A stretch of 44,655 nucleotides of DNA, from contig NZ_JACJRF010000047.1 in NCBI RefSeq assembly GCF_014697105.1, positions 1 to 44,655 of the forward strand, given 5' to 3'. A program made the position numbers and the translations under genes. Below the pieces are notes generated by a model that did not search any database, was not told the origin of the DNA, and worked only from the letters and a program-made list of their open reading frames with translations. Numbering within the stretch: position 1 is the first letter of the stretch; every line of letters begins with the position of its first letter. The stretch comes from Anabaena subtropica FACHB-260 (GTDB lineage Bacteria; Cyanobacteriota; Cyanobacteriia; Cyanobacteriales; Nostocaceae). Below are positions 8,908 through 16,316 of the stretch, in pieces.

Positions 8908-9843
8908 TTAGTTAGCTCCCTTAGATAAACGCGAAACAAAGACAGTGATTGGAGATAAGGTATTAGGAGTCATCATCCAAGGAGCCACTCGAAAAATCAC
9001 GCGATCGCTGTAGATGATTTTGCCATCTTTGACGAGATTTAAATTAATCTCCACCATGCCATCGAAATCAACATCGGGATAACTTAATCCTTCAATAGCC
9101 AGAATAATGTCTCTGTCAGTATTCCTGATTTTTGCTTTTGTTCTCTTCCCCCCAATTAACTCATAACCACTTCTATCTAATTCGTCATAAATCCGAATAC
9201 GTTTGGCTGTGTCTTGGTCAACTGACAAGTAAAGCTCGCATCCAGCAGGTAAATCTCTTAAGCCAACCTTGCGAACAATCATCAAGCTAAAATCTTTCAG
9301 ATCCAGCAGCCCTTGAATATAGTTATCTTCGCCATCATATTTACCATCAGAATGAACGAGGTCGCGATCGCTATTTACTAATAGGATTGCACCATGTCCA
9401 TTAATTCCCCATTGCCAATCCCCTTTATGAGAATTATTTTCTTCAATTACTCCGTCTCTATCTGCATCCACATCTAGACAAATTCGCAGACAGGTTAGCT
9501 TGAATCGAACTTGACTTAGCTGACGACCTGTATCATCTTGAAAGGTTATTTCTAAAGAACGGTCTTTTAGCTGATCACTAAAGGTTCTTGCCAGCAGGGT
9601 AATCTCTGAAACTTGCTTGAGAGGAAGGGGGGTTTGTATAGCAATCGGTTGCTTGGTGCTGGAATAAATTTCGATTTCTCCCCGTGTTTTGAAGCTAACA
9701 ATTGCCTCCTCAGAAGGCACAAGATTTTTTAAGGATATTTGCAGTGGCTGACCGACAACTAGAATATTTTCGTAATCTCTAGTTTTTTGTGGAGAACGTG
9801 AGTGTAGGGTATTAGATGTTTCAATGGGTAATAAACTTTTCAT
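8908..9843 (-). CDS. PAD N-terminal and middle domains (fragment before the stop)
   Basis: A 311-aa frame starting at ATG. Residues 1-118 form a beta-rich region where animal PADs have their N-domain; residues 121-160 contain the calcium-binding middle-domain signature DVDADRDGV...W-WG...GAILLVNSDRD, nearly as in vertebrate PADs. It ends with RVAPWMMTPNT followed by SKGAN and the TAA. Alone it has no catalytic residues. The upstream 408 bases have no other gene. Confidence 0.8.
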   Translation of the reverse strand: MKSLLPIETSNTLHSRSPQKTRDYENILVVGQPLQISLKNLVPSEEAIVSFKTRGEIEIYSSTKQPIAIQTPLPLKQVSEITLLARTFSDQLKDRSLEITFQDDTGRQLSQVRFKLTCLRICLDVDADRDGVIEENNSHKGDWQWGINGHGAILLVNSDRDLVHSDGKYDGEDNYIQGLLDLKDFSLMIVRKVGLRDLPAGCELYLSVDQDTAKRIRIYDELDRSGYELIGGKRTKAKIRNTDRDIILAIEGLSYPDVDFDGMVEINLNLVKDGKIIYSDRVIFRVAPWMMTPNTLSPITVFVSRLSKGAN

Positions 9844-10251
9844 AATTTATGAACATAAAAATCTTGTGCCTGTTATAGTTTCTCATAAATGATTTTGGAG
9901 TCATATCATCCCTGATAGAGATAATTCTCCTTTCTATCAGAGATTTTTAGGTAATTTTCAAGGGAAGAGAATTTGTCTACTCATCACATCTAAACTGTGG
10001 ATTACTCCCGCCAGAACGGATATGTTTGGTTGTGAGAGCAATAGTAGAAATGTTTTCTTTTATTTTTAGGAATTGACTAATAATTACGAATTATTATGAC
10101 TATAGTCATACATCACTAGGTAAATATTAGTGACTTTTGTCACTTACAAAATCCTCACTACTTGGCTGATAATTGGTGACATAGGTAGGCAAATTCCCAA
10201 CGCCTTAACCTCAACAGCAAGCAACATCAGCACAAATAAGGAATCAGTTTT
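9844..10251. other. Intergenic region between divergent PAD and secreted-protein genes
   Basis: 408 bases, AT-rich, no gene seen. It holds an inverted repeat CTGATAGA/TCTATCAG (9912-9919, 9933-9940) followed by AGATTTTT, a perfect 16-bp palindrome at 10095-10110, and AGTGAC-TTTT-GTCACT at 10129-10144. Both divergent promoters should be here but no convincing -35/-10 pair was found. Confidence 0.6.
10095..10110. promoter_or_regulatory. Perfect 16-bp palindrome, candidate operator
   Basis: TATGACTATAGTCATA is fully self-complementary. It lies about 140 bases before the secreted Arg-rich gene and is followed at 10129-10144 by a second short inverted repeat. Two symmetrical sites close together suggest protein binding; the regulator is unknown. 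Confidence 0.35.
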
Positions 10252-10644
10252 ATGTTGAAAAAAAATAGCGCAACTATCTTTTTAGCTGCTGCCGCCCTGT
10301 TTGCACCCATGCTTTTGGCTACCCCTGCCAATGCTGGAAGTAGATATAACAATAGGCAAGTAAACCAAAGAAGACCAGTTTATAGTCAACCAGTTTATCA
10401 GCGACGAGTTCCCCAGCGACAAGTTTATCAACGAGTAGTCAGACTTGGTAACGGTGCTTATAGGCTACCTAATGGGCGAGTTATTCCTGCTAACAGATTG
10501 GTCAGACTACGCAATCCTGGTTATTGGAGATTACCTAGTGGGGATATTGTTCTTCCTAGCCAAGAAATTGTTCCTGTTAGAAGCATAGTCCGACTAAGAG
10601 ATGGTAGCATTAGGCTGCCTAATGGAATTCTAGTCAGACTCTAA
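10252..10644 (+). CDS. Small secreted Arg-rich protein with RLPNG repeats
   Basis: 130 aa, not a family I recognise. A signal peptide (LAAAALFAPMLLA, cut after ANA near residue 28) is followed by a Gln/Arg/Tyr-rich stretch (RPVYSQPVYQRRVPQRQVYQ) and then three related units of about 14 residues at 62-75, 83-96 and 112-125, each V-R-L-x-x-G-x-x-R-L-P-x-G. The mature part is strongly basic. The units look like short beta-hairpins and could bind a surface polymer or membrane, which is inference. Preceded by AAGGAATC at a suitable distance from the ATG. It stands alone, upstream of the exporter operon on the same strand. Confidence 0.75.
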   Translation: MLKKNSATIFLAAAALFAPMLLATPANAGSRYNNRQVNQRRPVYSQPVYQRRVPQRQVYQRVVRLGNGAYRLPNGRVIPANRLVRLRNPGYWRLPSGDIVLPSQEIVPVRSIVRLRDGSIRLPNGILVRL

Positions 10645-10909
10645 TATATACTGCATCAAAAAAGTTTGTAGTGGGGATTTTAGTCCAGATTTGACTCTAG
10701 CGCTGGAGTGCTGGCTGCAACCCTCAAAGCTACCTTGACGAATTACTAGTAATTAATAAATTGCATCATGATGAATTGAAGAAGATACAAAAAACAGTGT
10801 TTTTACATCTTCTTTGAATAACTAGACATAATACATACAGGGCTACCAATATACAGAGCTAGTTATTCATAACTGGTTCTGTATCATATTTTTCGACAAT
10901 GGAGTGCAA

Positions 10910-12454
10910 ATGACAATTGAGACAACACACCCTGTAGATTCACCAGTATTGCTTCCACAGACGAAGAAAAAAGCCAAAATTAATTGGCTGTCTTGGCTGA
11001 TGGTCTTGGGGATTTTAGGTGGTATTGGTTATACTACTTATTACCAAGTAACAGTCCGTCCTCGTCAAGAAGCCAGAAGCAGGGTACCGACACGGTCTGT
11101 ACAAAGGCAGACTCTATCGATTACAGTTTCAGCCAACGGAATGGTTAAGCCTGAACGGTCAGTCAATTTAAGCCCCAAAAATTCCGGCATTCTCAAACAA
11201 CTGCTAGTAAAGGAAGGCGATGTTGTCAAACAAGGGCAAATATTAGCCTACATGGATGATTCCAACTTGCGAGGGCAATTGATCTCAGCACAGGGGCAAT
11301 TAGCACAGGCTGAAGCCAACTTGCAAAAGGCACAAGCAGGCAATCGTCCACAAGATATCGGTCAATCTCAGGCTCAGTTAGATGAAGCGTTAGCCAATTT
11401 ACGGAAGCTAGAAACAGGTAATCGTCCACAAGATATCGCTCAAGCCCAAGCACGTTTAAACAGCGCTCAAGCAAACTTAAATCAAGTAGAAGACGATTTA
11501 CGTCGTAATCAACAACTTTATAATGATGGAGCGATCGCTCTACAAGCTGTCAATCAAAAACGTACAGAACGAGATAGCGCTCAAGCCCAGGTAAATGAAG
11601 CGCAACAAGCACTAGCTTTACAACAAGCGGGTTCACGCCAAGAAGATATTGAGCAAGCAAGAGCTACGGTACGACAAAGACAGGAAGCTTTAGCACTACT
11701 GAAGGCAGGGAACCGCAGAGAAGATATTGATGTAGCGCGGGCCCAGGTAACATCTGCCCGTGGTTCGTTGCAAAATACCCAAGCTCAAATCAATGACACC
11801 ATACTGCGTGCGCCTTTTGATGGGGTTGTTACCCAAAAATTTGCTGACCCCGGTGCTTTTGTCACCCCAACCACCTCAGGAAGTGCCGTTTCTTCAGCAA
11901 CTTCTTCCTCTATTTTGGCTCTGGCTTCACAAAATGAAGTTGTGGCTAATTTATCTGAATCAAATATTGCCAAAATCAGTTTAGGTCAAAGAGTTACGAT
12001 TACAGCAGATGCCTATCCTGGTAAAACTTTTGAAGGTAAAGTCAGTCAGATTGCGGCTCAAGCCACAGTAGAGCAGAATGTCACTAGTTTTCAAGTCAAA
12101 GTATCGTTGACTGATCCGCAAAGATTACTGCGATCGGGGATGAATGTAGCAGCAGACTTCCAAGCTGGTCAATTGGAAAATGCCTTAGTAGTTCCCACAG
12201 CCGCAGTTGTGCGCCGAGAAAATGCCACAGGTGTATTTGTTTCAGGTGCAAATAATCAAGCCGTGTTTACTCCCATTGAAACTGGAGCGACGGTAAATAA
12301 TTTTACTGAGGTAAAATCTGGCTTAAAAGGTGATGAGAGAGTTTTGCTCAGTTTCCCACCAGGAATGCGACCACAATCTACACCAAGAGGCGGAATTTTC
12401 CCCGGTATGGGTGGCGGTCGTGGTGGCGGTCGTTCGGGCAATGCTGCTCCTTAA
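10910..12454 (+). CDS. HlyD/MacA-type membrane fusion (adaptor) protein
   Basis: About 514 aa. A short cytosolic start and one TM helix (LSWLMVLGILGGIGYTTYY) lead to a lipoyl/barrel-sandwich half (VNLSPKNSGILKQLLVKEGD), a long alpha-hairpin, the second half (TILRAPFDGVVTQKFADPG), a beta-barrel and a membrane-proximal domain, with a Gly-rich tail. It bridges an inner-membrane permease to an outer-membrane TolC-type channel. The hairpin is built from repeats around GNRPQDI (or variants), four times. A GTG at 10904 is in frame, but GGAG at 10901-10904 is well placed for the ATG at 10910, so I use that. First gene of an adaptor-permease-ATPase operon (18 bases to the next gene), the order seen in Nostoc devBCA. 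Confidence 0.9.
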   Translation: MTIETTHPVDSPVLLPQTKKKAKINWLSWLMVLGILGGIGYTTYYQVTVRPRQEARSRVPTRSVQRQTLSITVSANGMVKPERSVNLSPKNSGILKQLLVKEGDVVKQGQILAYMDDSNLRGQLISAQGQLAQAEANLQKAQAGNRPQDIGQSQAQLDEALANLRKLETGNRPQDIAQAQARLNSAQANLNQVEDDLRRNQQLYNDGAIALQAVNQKRTERDSAQAQVNEAQQALALQQAGSRQEDIEQARATVRQRQEALALLKAGNRREDIDVARAQVTSARGSLQNTQAQINDTILRAPFDGVVTQKFADPGAFVTPTTSGSAVSSATSSSILALASQNEVVANLSESNIAKISLGQRVTITADAYPGKTFEGKVSQIAAQATVEQNVTSFQVKVSLTDPQRLLRSGMNVAADFQAGQLENALVVPTAAVVRRENATGVFVSGANNQAVFTPIETGATVNNFTEVKSGLKGDERVLLSFPPGMRPQSTPRGGIFPGMGGGRGGGRSGNAAP

Positions 12455-12472
12455 GCTGAATTTTCCAACACT

Positions 12473-13744
12473 ATGCTAAAAATTTTTTATAAAAAAGATA
12501 ATAGCCGTACAGTCCCGTTTCTAGAAATCTTGACGATGGCGGCTGAAACTCTGTGGAGTAATAAATTACGCACAGGATTGACTATGCTGGGTGTAATTAT
12601 TGGGATTGCTTCAGTCATTGCTATCACCTCTGTAGGTCAAGGGGTGCAGAAGAGTGTGGAGCAACAAATCCAAGCATTGGGAACAGATGTCATCCAAATT
12701 TTGGCGGGTGCGCCTAGAGGTGGAAATGTCCGCCAGGGTTTAGGTTCTACTAGCACCTTAACTTGGGAAGATGCAAAAGCGATCGCCCAACAAGCACCCT
12801 CTGCCGAAATTGTCTCTGCTTTCCTCCAGCGAAATGCCCAAGTTGTTTATGGTGGTGAAAACACCTCAACCACAATTTACGGCACAGACTTAAACTACCC
12901 AGATGCAAGAAATACTTACCCCCAATATGGGAGATTCTTTACCCAAGAAGAATTAAACACGGCTGCACAAGTTGCGGTGATTGGGCCGACAGTGCAAAGA
13001 ACCCTCTTTGGGCAAGGTATCACACCCATAGGTGAGAAAATTCGCATTCAAGGAGAAGCTTATGACGTGATTGGCATTACGGAACCAAAAGGTTCTCAAG
13101 GCCCAACAGATAGAGATGACCAGATATTTATCCCGCTCACAAGTATGTCGAAGCGTCTGGTTGGGAATAATGCGCTAACTGGCGTTGCTGTGAGTGGAAT
13201 TTTAGTTAAATCTAGCAATACAGAGCAGTTAGAGGCGGCACAATTTCAAGTCACGAATATCTTACGCTTGCGTCATAATATATACCCACCACAAGCCGAC
13301 GACTTTCGTTTAACTAACCAAGCTGATATTGTGAGTACCTTTACTAATGTGGTAGGTTTATTTACAATCATGGTAGTAGCGATCGCTGGCATTTCCCTAG
13401 TCGTTGGCGGTATTGGGATTGCTAATATCATGCTAGTGTCTGTTGTCGAACGCACCAGAGAAATTGGTATTCGCAAAGCAGTAGGAGCCACTAATTCAGC
13501 CATTCTCAATCAATTTTTAGCTGAGGCGATCGTCATTTCTATTGTTGGCGGTGGTATAGGTATAGGAACTGGCATTCTCATTGCTTTTGCTGCCGCTACT
13601 ATTTTTAAATTTCCCTTTGTAATTTCTATTTTATCAGTCATCGTCGGTTTTGCTCTTTCCCTAACCGTCGGTTTAATCGCCGGGGTAATTCCCGCCAGAA
13701 ATGCCTCCAAACTAGATCCCATCACCGCCTTACGCAGTGATTAA
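12473..13744 (+). CDS. MacB/DevC-type ABC permease
   Basis: 423 aa. Layout is that of the FtsX/MacB permease family without a fused ATPase: TM1 near residues 38-58 (LGVIIGIASVIAITSVGQG), a large periplasmic MacB_PCD domain (about 60-285), then three TM helices in the FtsX domain with the coupling phrase SVVERTREIGIRKAVGA and the end motif PARNASKLDPITALRSD. Works with the adaptor just upstream and the ATPase 106 bases downstream to move a substrate from the inner membrane or periplasm outward; the substrate cannot be told from sequence. The N-terminus is about 15 residues longer than in the paralogue at 17780. Confidence 0.9.
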   Translation: MLKIFYKKDNSRTVPFLEILTMAAETLWSNKLRTGLTMLGVIIGIASVIAITSVGQGVQKSVEQQIQALGTDVIQILAGAPRGGNVRQGLGSTSTLTWEDAKAIAQQAPSAEIVSAFLQRNAQVVYGGENTSTTIYGTDLNYPDARNTYPQYGRFFTQEELNTAAQVAVIGPTVQRTLFGQGITPIGEKIRIQGEAYDVIGITEPKGSQGPTDRDDQIFIPLTSMSKRLVGNNALTGVAVSGILVKSSNTEQLEAAQFQVTNILRLRHNIYPPQADDFRLTNQADIVSTFTNVVGLFTIMVVAIAGISLVVGGIGIANIMLVSVVERTREIGIRKAVGATNSAILNQFLAEAIVISIVGGGIGIGTGILIAFAAATIFKFPFVISILSVIVGFALSLTVGLIAGVIPARNASKLDPITALRSD

Positions 13745-13850
13745 ATTAAGTACACCACTTCATTAATTTGTAGTGGATTGATATGAGAAACACTCTGTGT
13801 ACCTTAATGTTAATCCCCGCGTTACTCTGCGTTAAAAAATAGTACTGCTT

Positions 13851-14525
13851 ATGACAACAATGATTTGGATGGAATCCATTACTAAAACTTACCAGTTAGG
13901 AGAAGTTTGCGTTCCCATACTCAAAGGAATTGAACTTTCTATTGAGGAAGGAGAATATGTTTCCATCATGGGTGCATCAGGTTCTGGTAAATCCACACTC
14001 ATGAATATTCTAGGATGCCTGGATCGTCCTAGCGCTGGACACTATATTTTTGAAGGTAGAAATTTGACTACTTATGATGATGATGAATTAGCTTATATTC
14101 GCAATCAAAGAATAGGTTTTGTCTTTCAGCAGTTTAATTTGTTAACACGGGCAACAGCCTTAGAAAATGTCATGCTACCAATGGTTTATGCTAACTTACC
14201 CAAACACAAACGTCGTCAAAGAGCATTAGAAGCATTAAAAAAAGTGGGACTGGGAGAACGTATTTTAAACCGCCCTAGTCAACTTTCTGGTGGACAACAA
14301 CAACGGGTAGCTATTGCTCGCGCCTTAGTAAATCGACCAGCTTTAGTTTTAGCAGACGAGCCAACGGGAGCTTTAGACACTGAAACATCTCATGAAGTGA
14401 TGAGTTTATTGACAGAATTAAATCAGCAAGGAATCACAATTGTTATTGTTACTCACGAACCAGATATCGCTGCTCAAACCAAGAGAGTTATTCGAGTTCA
14501 AGATGGTTTAATAGTATCATCATAA
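13851..14525 (+). CDS. MacB/DevA-type ABC transporter ATP-binding protein
   Basis: 224 aa, a single nucleotide-binding domain with Walker A GASGSGKS, signature [14 protein letters not shown], Walker B LVLADEP and switch histidine in VTHEPD. It is third in the adaptor-permease-ATPase set and should energise the permease at 12473-13744. It resembles the orphan ATPase at 650-1402, notably in CLDRP, FVFQQF and [10 protein letters not shown], which shows both belong to one subfamily. It could also serve the second permease at 17780-18997, which has no ATPase gene of its own. Confidence 0.92.
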   Translation: MTTMIWMESITKTYQLGEVCVPILKGIELSIEEGEYVSIMGASGSGKSTLMNILGCLDRPSAGHYIFEGRNLTTYDDDELAYIRNQRIGFVFQQFNLLTRATALENVMLPMVYANLPKHKRRQRALEALKKVGLGERILNRPSQLSGGQQQRVAIARALVNRPALVLADEPTGALDTETSHEVMSLLTELNQQGITIVIVTHEPDIAAQTKRVIRVQDGLIVSS

Positions 14526-14850
14526 TTAGATATAATGTATAAAATAAAAAAGAAAGACTTAACAAAACTTTTACGCGTCTAGGTAAGAGGAGCGTAAGAC
14601 TTTTCAAGGCAGACGCTTTTCTACATTAAGAGACGATTTATAAAGTAAAGGGCATTGCCCAACCTACAAATACTTAGATTTTTTCAATCATCAAATAGGA
14701 TTTTTATAAGTACGAAAGGCTGAAATAATAAAAGTTCGTAGTAAGGGCTTTAGCCCTTCACAACCTGGCAAGAGAGCGATAAATTGCTCACTACGAACAC
14801 AACTTTATTTTATATTTAATTGTGTCTACCTACTTAATCTCTACTAGACA
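14526..14850. other. Intergenic region rich in structured repeats
   Basis: 325 bases without a gene. It contains GCGTCT...AGACGC around 14575-14615, a GGGCATTGCCC short palindrome near 14649-14659, and the junction-forming repeat at 14734-14798. This looks like a landing place for Nostoc-type interspersed repeats after the exporter operon. Confidence 0.6.
14734..14798. repeat. 65-bp interspersed repeat predicted to fold as a three-way junction
   Basis: Outer arms GTTCGTAGT (14734-14742) and ACTACGAAC (14790-14798) pair perfectly over 9 bp. Inside are two further hairpins: AAGGGC/GCCCTT (14743-14758) and GAGC/GCTC (14774-14789). The arrangement of one closing stem and two inner hairpins is typical of Nostoc dispersed repeats. 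Confidence 0.7.
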
Positions 14851-14946
14851 TCACCCATCATATCTATTTGGGTCTTTTTTCTCCTTTTTTTTCTGAGGAT
14901 CTTTCTTAGCTTTTTTGGTTTCTCTATTGCCATTTTTCTTCGACAT
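14851..14946 (-). CDS. Small lysine-rich protein, 31 aa
   Basis: An ATG-started frame of 31 codons: begins MSKKNGNRETKKAKKDP and ends DPNRYDG. A good Shine-Dalgarno (GGAGAG) sits 6 bases before the ATG. About 13 of 31 residues are Lys; the peptide is hydrophilic, with no membrane segment, and probably disordered. Basic small proteins of this look occur in cyanobacterial genomes as unnamed families; binding to nucleic acid or ribosomes is a guess. It shares strand with the Hlip and ApcA-like genes just upstream (73 bases from the Hlip stop), so it may be cotranscribed with them. Confidence 0.6.
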   Translation of the reverse strand: MSKKNGNRETKKAKKDPQKKKEKKDPNRYDG

Positions 14947-15018
14947 AATTACTCTCCAATGTAAAGTTAAGTGAAATAACTACAATGCCAATAATTTCTT
15001 TTACAAGAGATAATTCCT

Positions 15019-15198
15019 CTACAAAATGTTCCAAAAGTGGAGAAAGCCTTGACCGGAGAATACTTCCATCAAAGCATCTGCTAAAAAGCCTATCATTGCT
15101 AGGCGATCATTCCAATTTTCGGACTGATGAGTAAAGCCCCAAAACCCAAGATTGCGTTTATTAGAAATTGTTTTTGTAGCTTTTGTCGTGTCTGACAT
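15019..15198 (-). CDS. hli: High-light-inducible protein (Hlip/SCP, one-helix CAB-like)
   Basis: 59 aa with the chlorophyll-binding helix motif ENWNDRLAMIGFLADALMEV, the Hlip form of E-x-x-N-x-R-x-A-M-x-G-F. Hlips bind chlorophyll and carotenoid in the thylakoid, quench energy and protect photosystem II and chlorophyll synthesis under stress. The frame is open to an ATG at 15222, but the ATG at 15198 has GGAG eight bases before it and gives the usual Hlip length. It follows the ApcA-like gene by about 55 bases on the same strand, which suggests a light-stress pair. Confidence 0.88.
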   Translation of the reverse strand: MSDTTKATKTISNKRNLGFWGFTHQSENWNDRLAMIGFLADALMEVFSGQGFLHFWNIL

Positions 15199-15252
15199 AA
15201 TTAATGCTCCAAAATTTTCCATGTTATTTTTGAATTTTGAATTGTTAATCCC

Positions 15253-15738
15253 TTACTGCATAGCAGCGATTAGGTAGTCGAAGTAATTATTAACTTCACT
15301 ACTGTCTTCAACAGAAATCATTGACATGGCAACATTCTTCATTGCACGGATACTTTCTGCAACAGCCTCAATCGGAGTACCGAGGGATCTATACATTTCG
15401 CGGACACCAATGACCCCAATTTCTTGAATTGGCGTAGAATCACCGGCTACAATACTGTATGTGATTAAACGTAGGTAGTAATCCATGTCCCGCAAGCAAG
15501 TTGCAGTCATTTCTTGACCATAGGCGTTACCACCAGGTGAAACAATATCTGGGCGTTTCTGAAATAGTTGGTTTCCAGATTGCTTAACAATGCGCTCTCT
15601 GTTCTCTGTTAAAACTTGAACTAGGCGGAGACGACTCCCAGCAGTTGTGGCGAACCTCTTGATCTGCTCAATCTCACCAGGGCTAAGATAGCGTGCTTCA
15701 GCGTCCGCATTGAGAATCGACTTTATGATCAGACTCAT
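15253..15738 (-). CDS. apcA: Allophycocyanin alpha subunit paralogue (ApcA-like)
   Basis: 161 aa, full length for a phycobiliprotein subunit. The bilin-attachment cysteine lies near residue 81 in [19 protein letters not shown], and [11 protein letters not shown] and [12 protein letters not shown] are strongly ApcA-like. ApcD-type terminal emitters differ at these places (for example ALCLRDYGW), so I call it an alpha subunit. The main apcABC operon is not here; no beta subunit or linker is adjacent. In the last third it departs from typical ApcA ([22 protein letters not shown]). It is probably the second copy, ApcA2, known in Nostoc genomes; its place in the phycobilisome is not established from sequence. 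Start ATG has GGAG 10 bases upstream. Confidence 0.87.
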   Translation of the reverse strand: MSLIIKSILNADAEARYLSPGEIEQIKRFATTAGSRLRLVQVLTENRERIVKQSGNQLFQKRPDIVSPGGNAYGQEMTATCLRDMDYYLRLITYSIVAGDSTPIQEIGVIGVREMYRSLGTPIEAVAESIRAMKNVAMSMISVEDSSEVNNYFDYLIAAMQ

Positions 15739-15848
15739 TAATAGAATACTCCTGCAAAAAAAATGAATTAATGAATTTATGTTTGCTCCCCTAGATTGGG
15801 TAAACCCAGAGGCGCATTACCTATTTGTGAGTCACTTATGTATCTGAT

Positions 15849-15978
15849 TAGCCAACATTGGCTCTAGTAAAACTTTATTCCCTCAAATTGGCTTGAATGA
15901 GGCTGATTTCTTTGAGGTTTGCTTGCCTAAAATTTTTTTCCCGGCTGCATATCGCCTTAAAGCTTCATTGGCATCCAT
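15849..15978 (-). pseudogene. Decayed 5' fragment of a pentapeptide-repeat protein gene
   Basis: On the minus strand an ATG at 15978 opens M-D-A-N-E-A-L-R-R-Y-A-A-G, the usual start of cyanobacterial pentapeptide-repeat proteins. One base later in frame the sequence continues E-K-N-F-R-Q-A-N-L-K-E-I-S-L-I-Q-A-N-L-R-E, a good A-N-L/x-F pattern, so a single G appears lost from a GGGG run near 15943. Then come in-frame stops, separated by S-F-T-R-A-N-V-G, and the homology ends. Only about 45 codons remain. No functional product is expected. Confidence 0.6.
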
Positions 15979-16316
15979 ATCGGCTGCCTCACTATGTGTA
16001 GCGTTTTCGCTGGTTTTCTATTTCTATTATAGACCGAGATTTCTTCTGTGTGCTAGTAACAATATTTCCCCTTGAGTTTTTACCTCAATTAGGGAACTGC
16101 AACTATGGGGTAGCTTGTGCAGTTGGTTTGTCATCTGACGATTTCACCCATTAAGTTTCAGGCATATAAATATACTAAAGGCTAGAATTAAGATAAATCG
16201 GCAACCATATCACCTCTTACTCGTCTATTCATGGGATTTGAATAAATATTTATTTTCTGACTTTTGTTTCTCATAACCAGACCACTCCCCGAACCAAAGT
16301 TAATAGGTTGCTACTT
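15979..16316. other. Intergenic region upstream of second exporter pair
   Basis: 338 bases between the pentapeptide remnant and the adaptor gene at 16317. It is AT-rich and should carry the promoter of the adaptor-permease pair. I see no gene, repeat or clear regulatory motif in it. Confidence 0.5.

Larger units (their letters stand above)
7849..9843 (-). pseudogene. Protein-arginine deiminase (PAD) gene interrupted by in-frame TAA
   Basis: Read as one frame this is 664 codons, very close to the 663 aa of human PADs, with a single TAA at codon 312 (8908-8910). PADs are calcium-dependent enzymes that turn peptidyl-arginine into citrulline. Codons after the stop continue in the same frame through a PAD-like linker (F-I-E-E-L-R-K then ...P-W before MRDEIEIGY). 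The order is N-terminal beta domain (about 1-118), PAD middle domain (about 119-285) and catalytic C-domain (about 295-664). Catalytic Asp345, His466, Asp468 and Cys643 match human PAD4 Asp350, His471, Asp473 and Cys645. CAA or CAG to TAA/TAG-type change is the simplest origin. A sequencing error, readthrough or a recent null mutation could each explain it; the absence of any other lesion argues that it is recent or not real. Confidence 0.8.

Noticed and set aside
15850-15863. AGCCAA-CA-TTGGCT inverted repeat upstream of the ApcA-like gene
   Set aside because: It lies in the codons of the decayed pentapeptide-repeat gene (R-A-N-V-G), so the symmetry is probably a codon accident.
15893-16075. 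60-codon + strand frame between the ApcA-like gene and the adaptor
   Set aside because: It is antisense to the pentapeptide-repeat remnant, which explains its length and composition.
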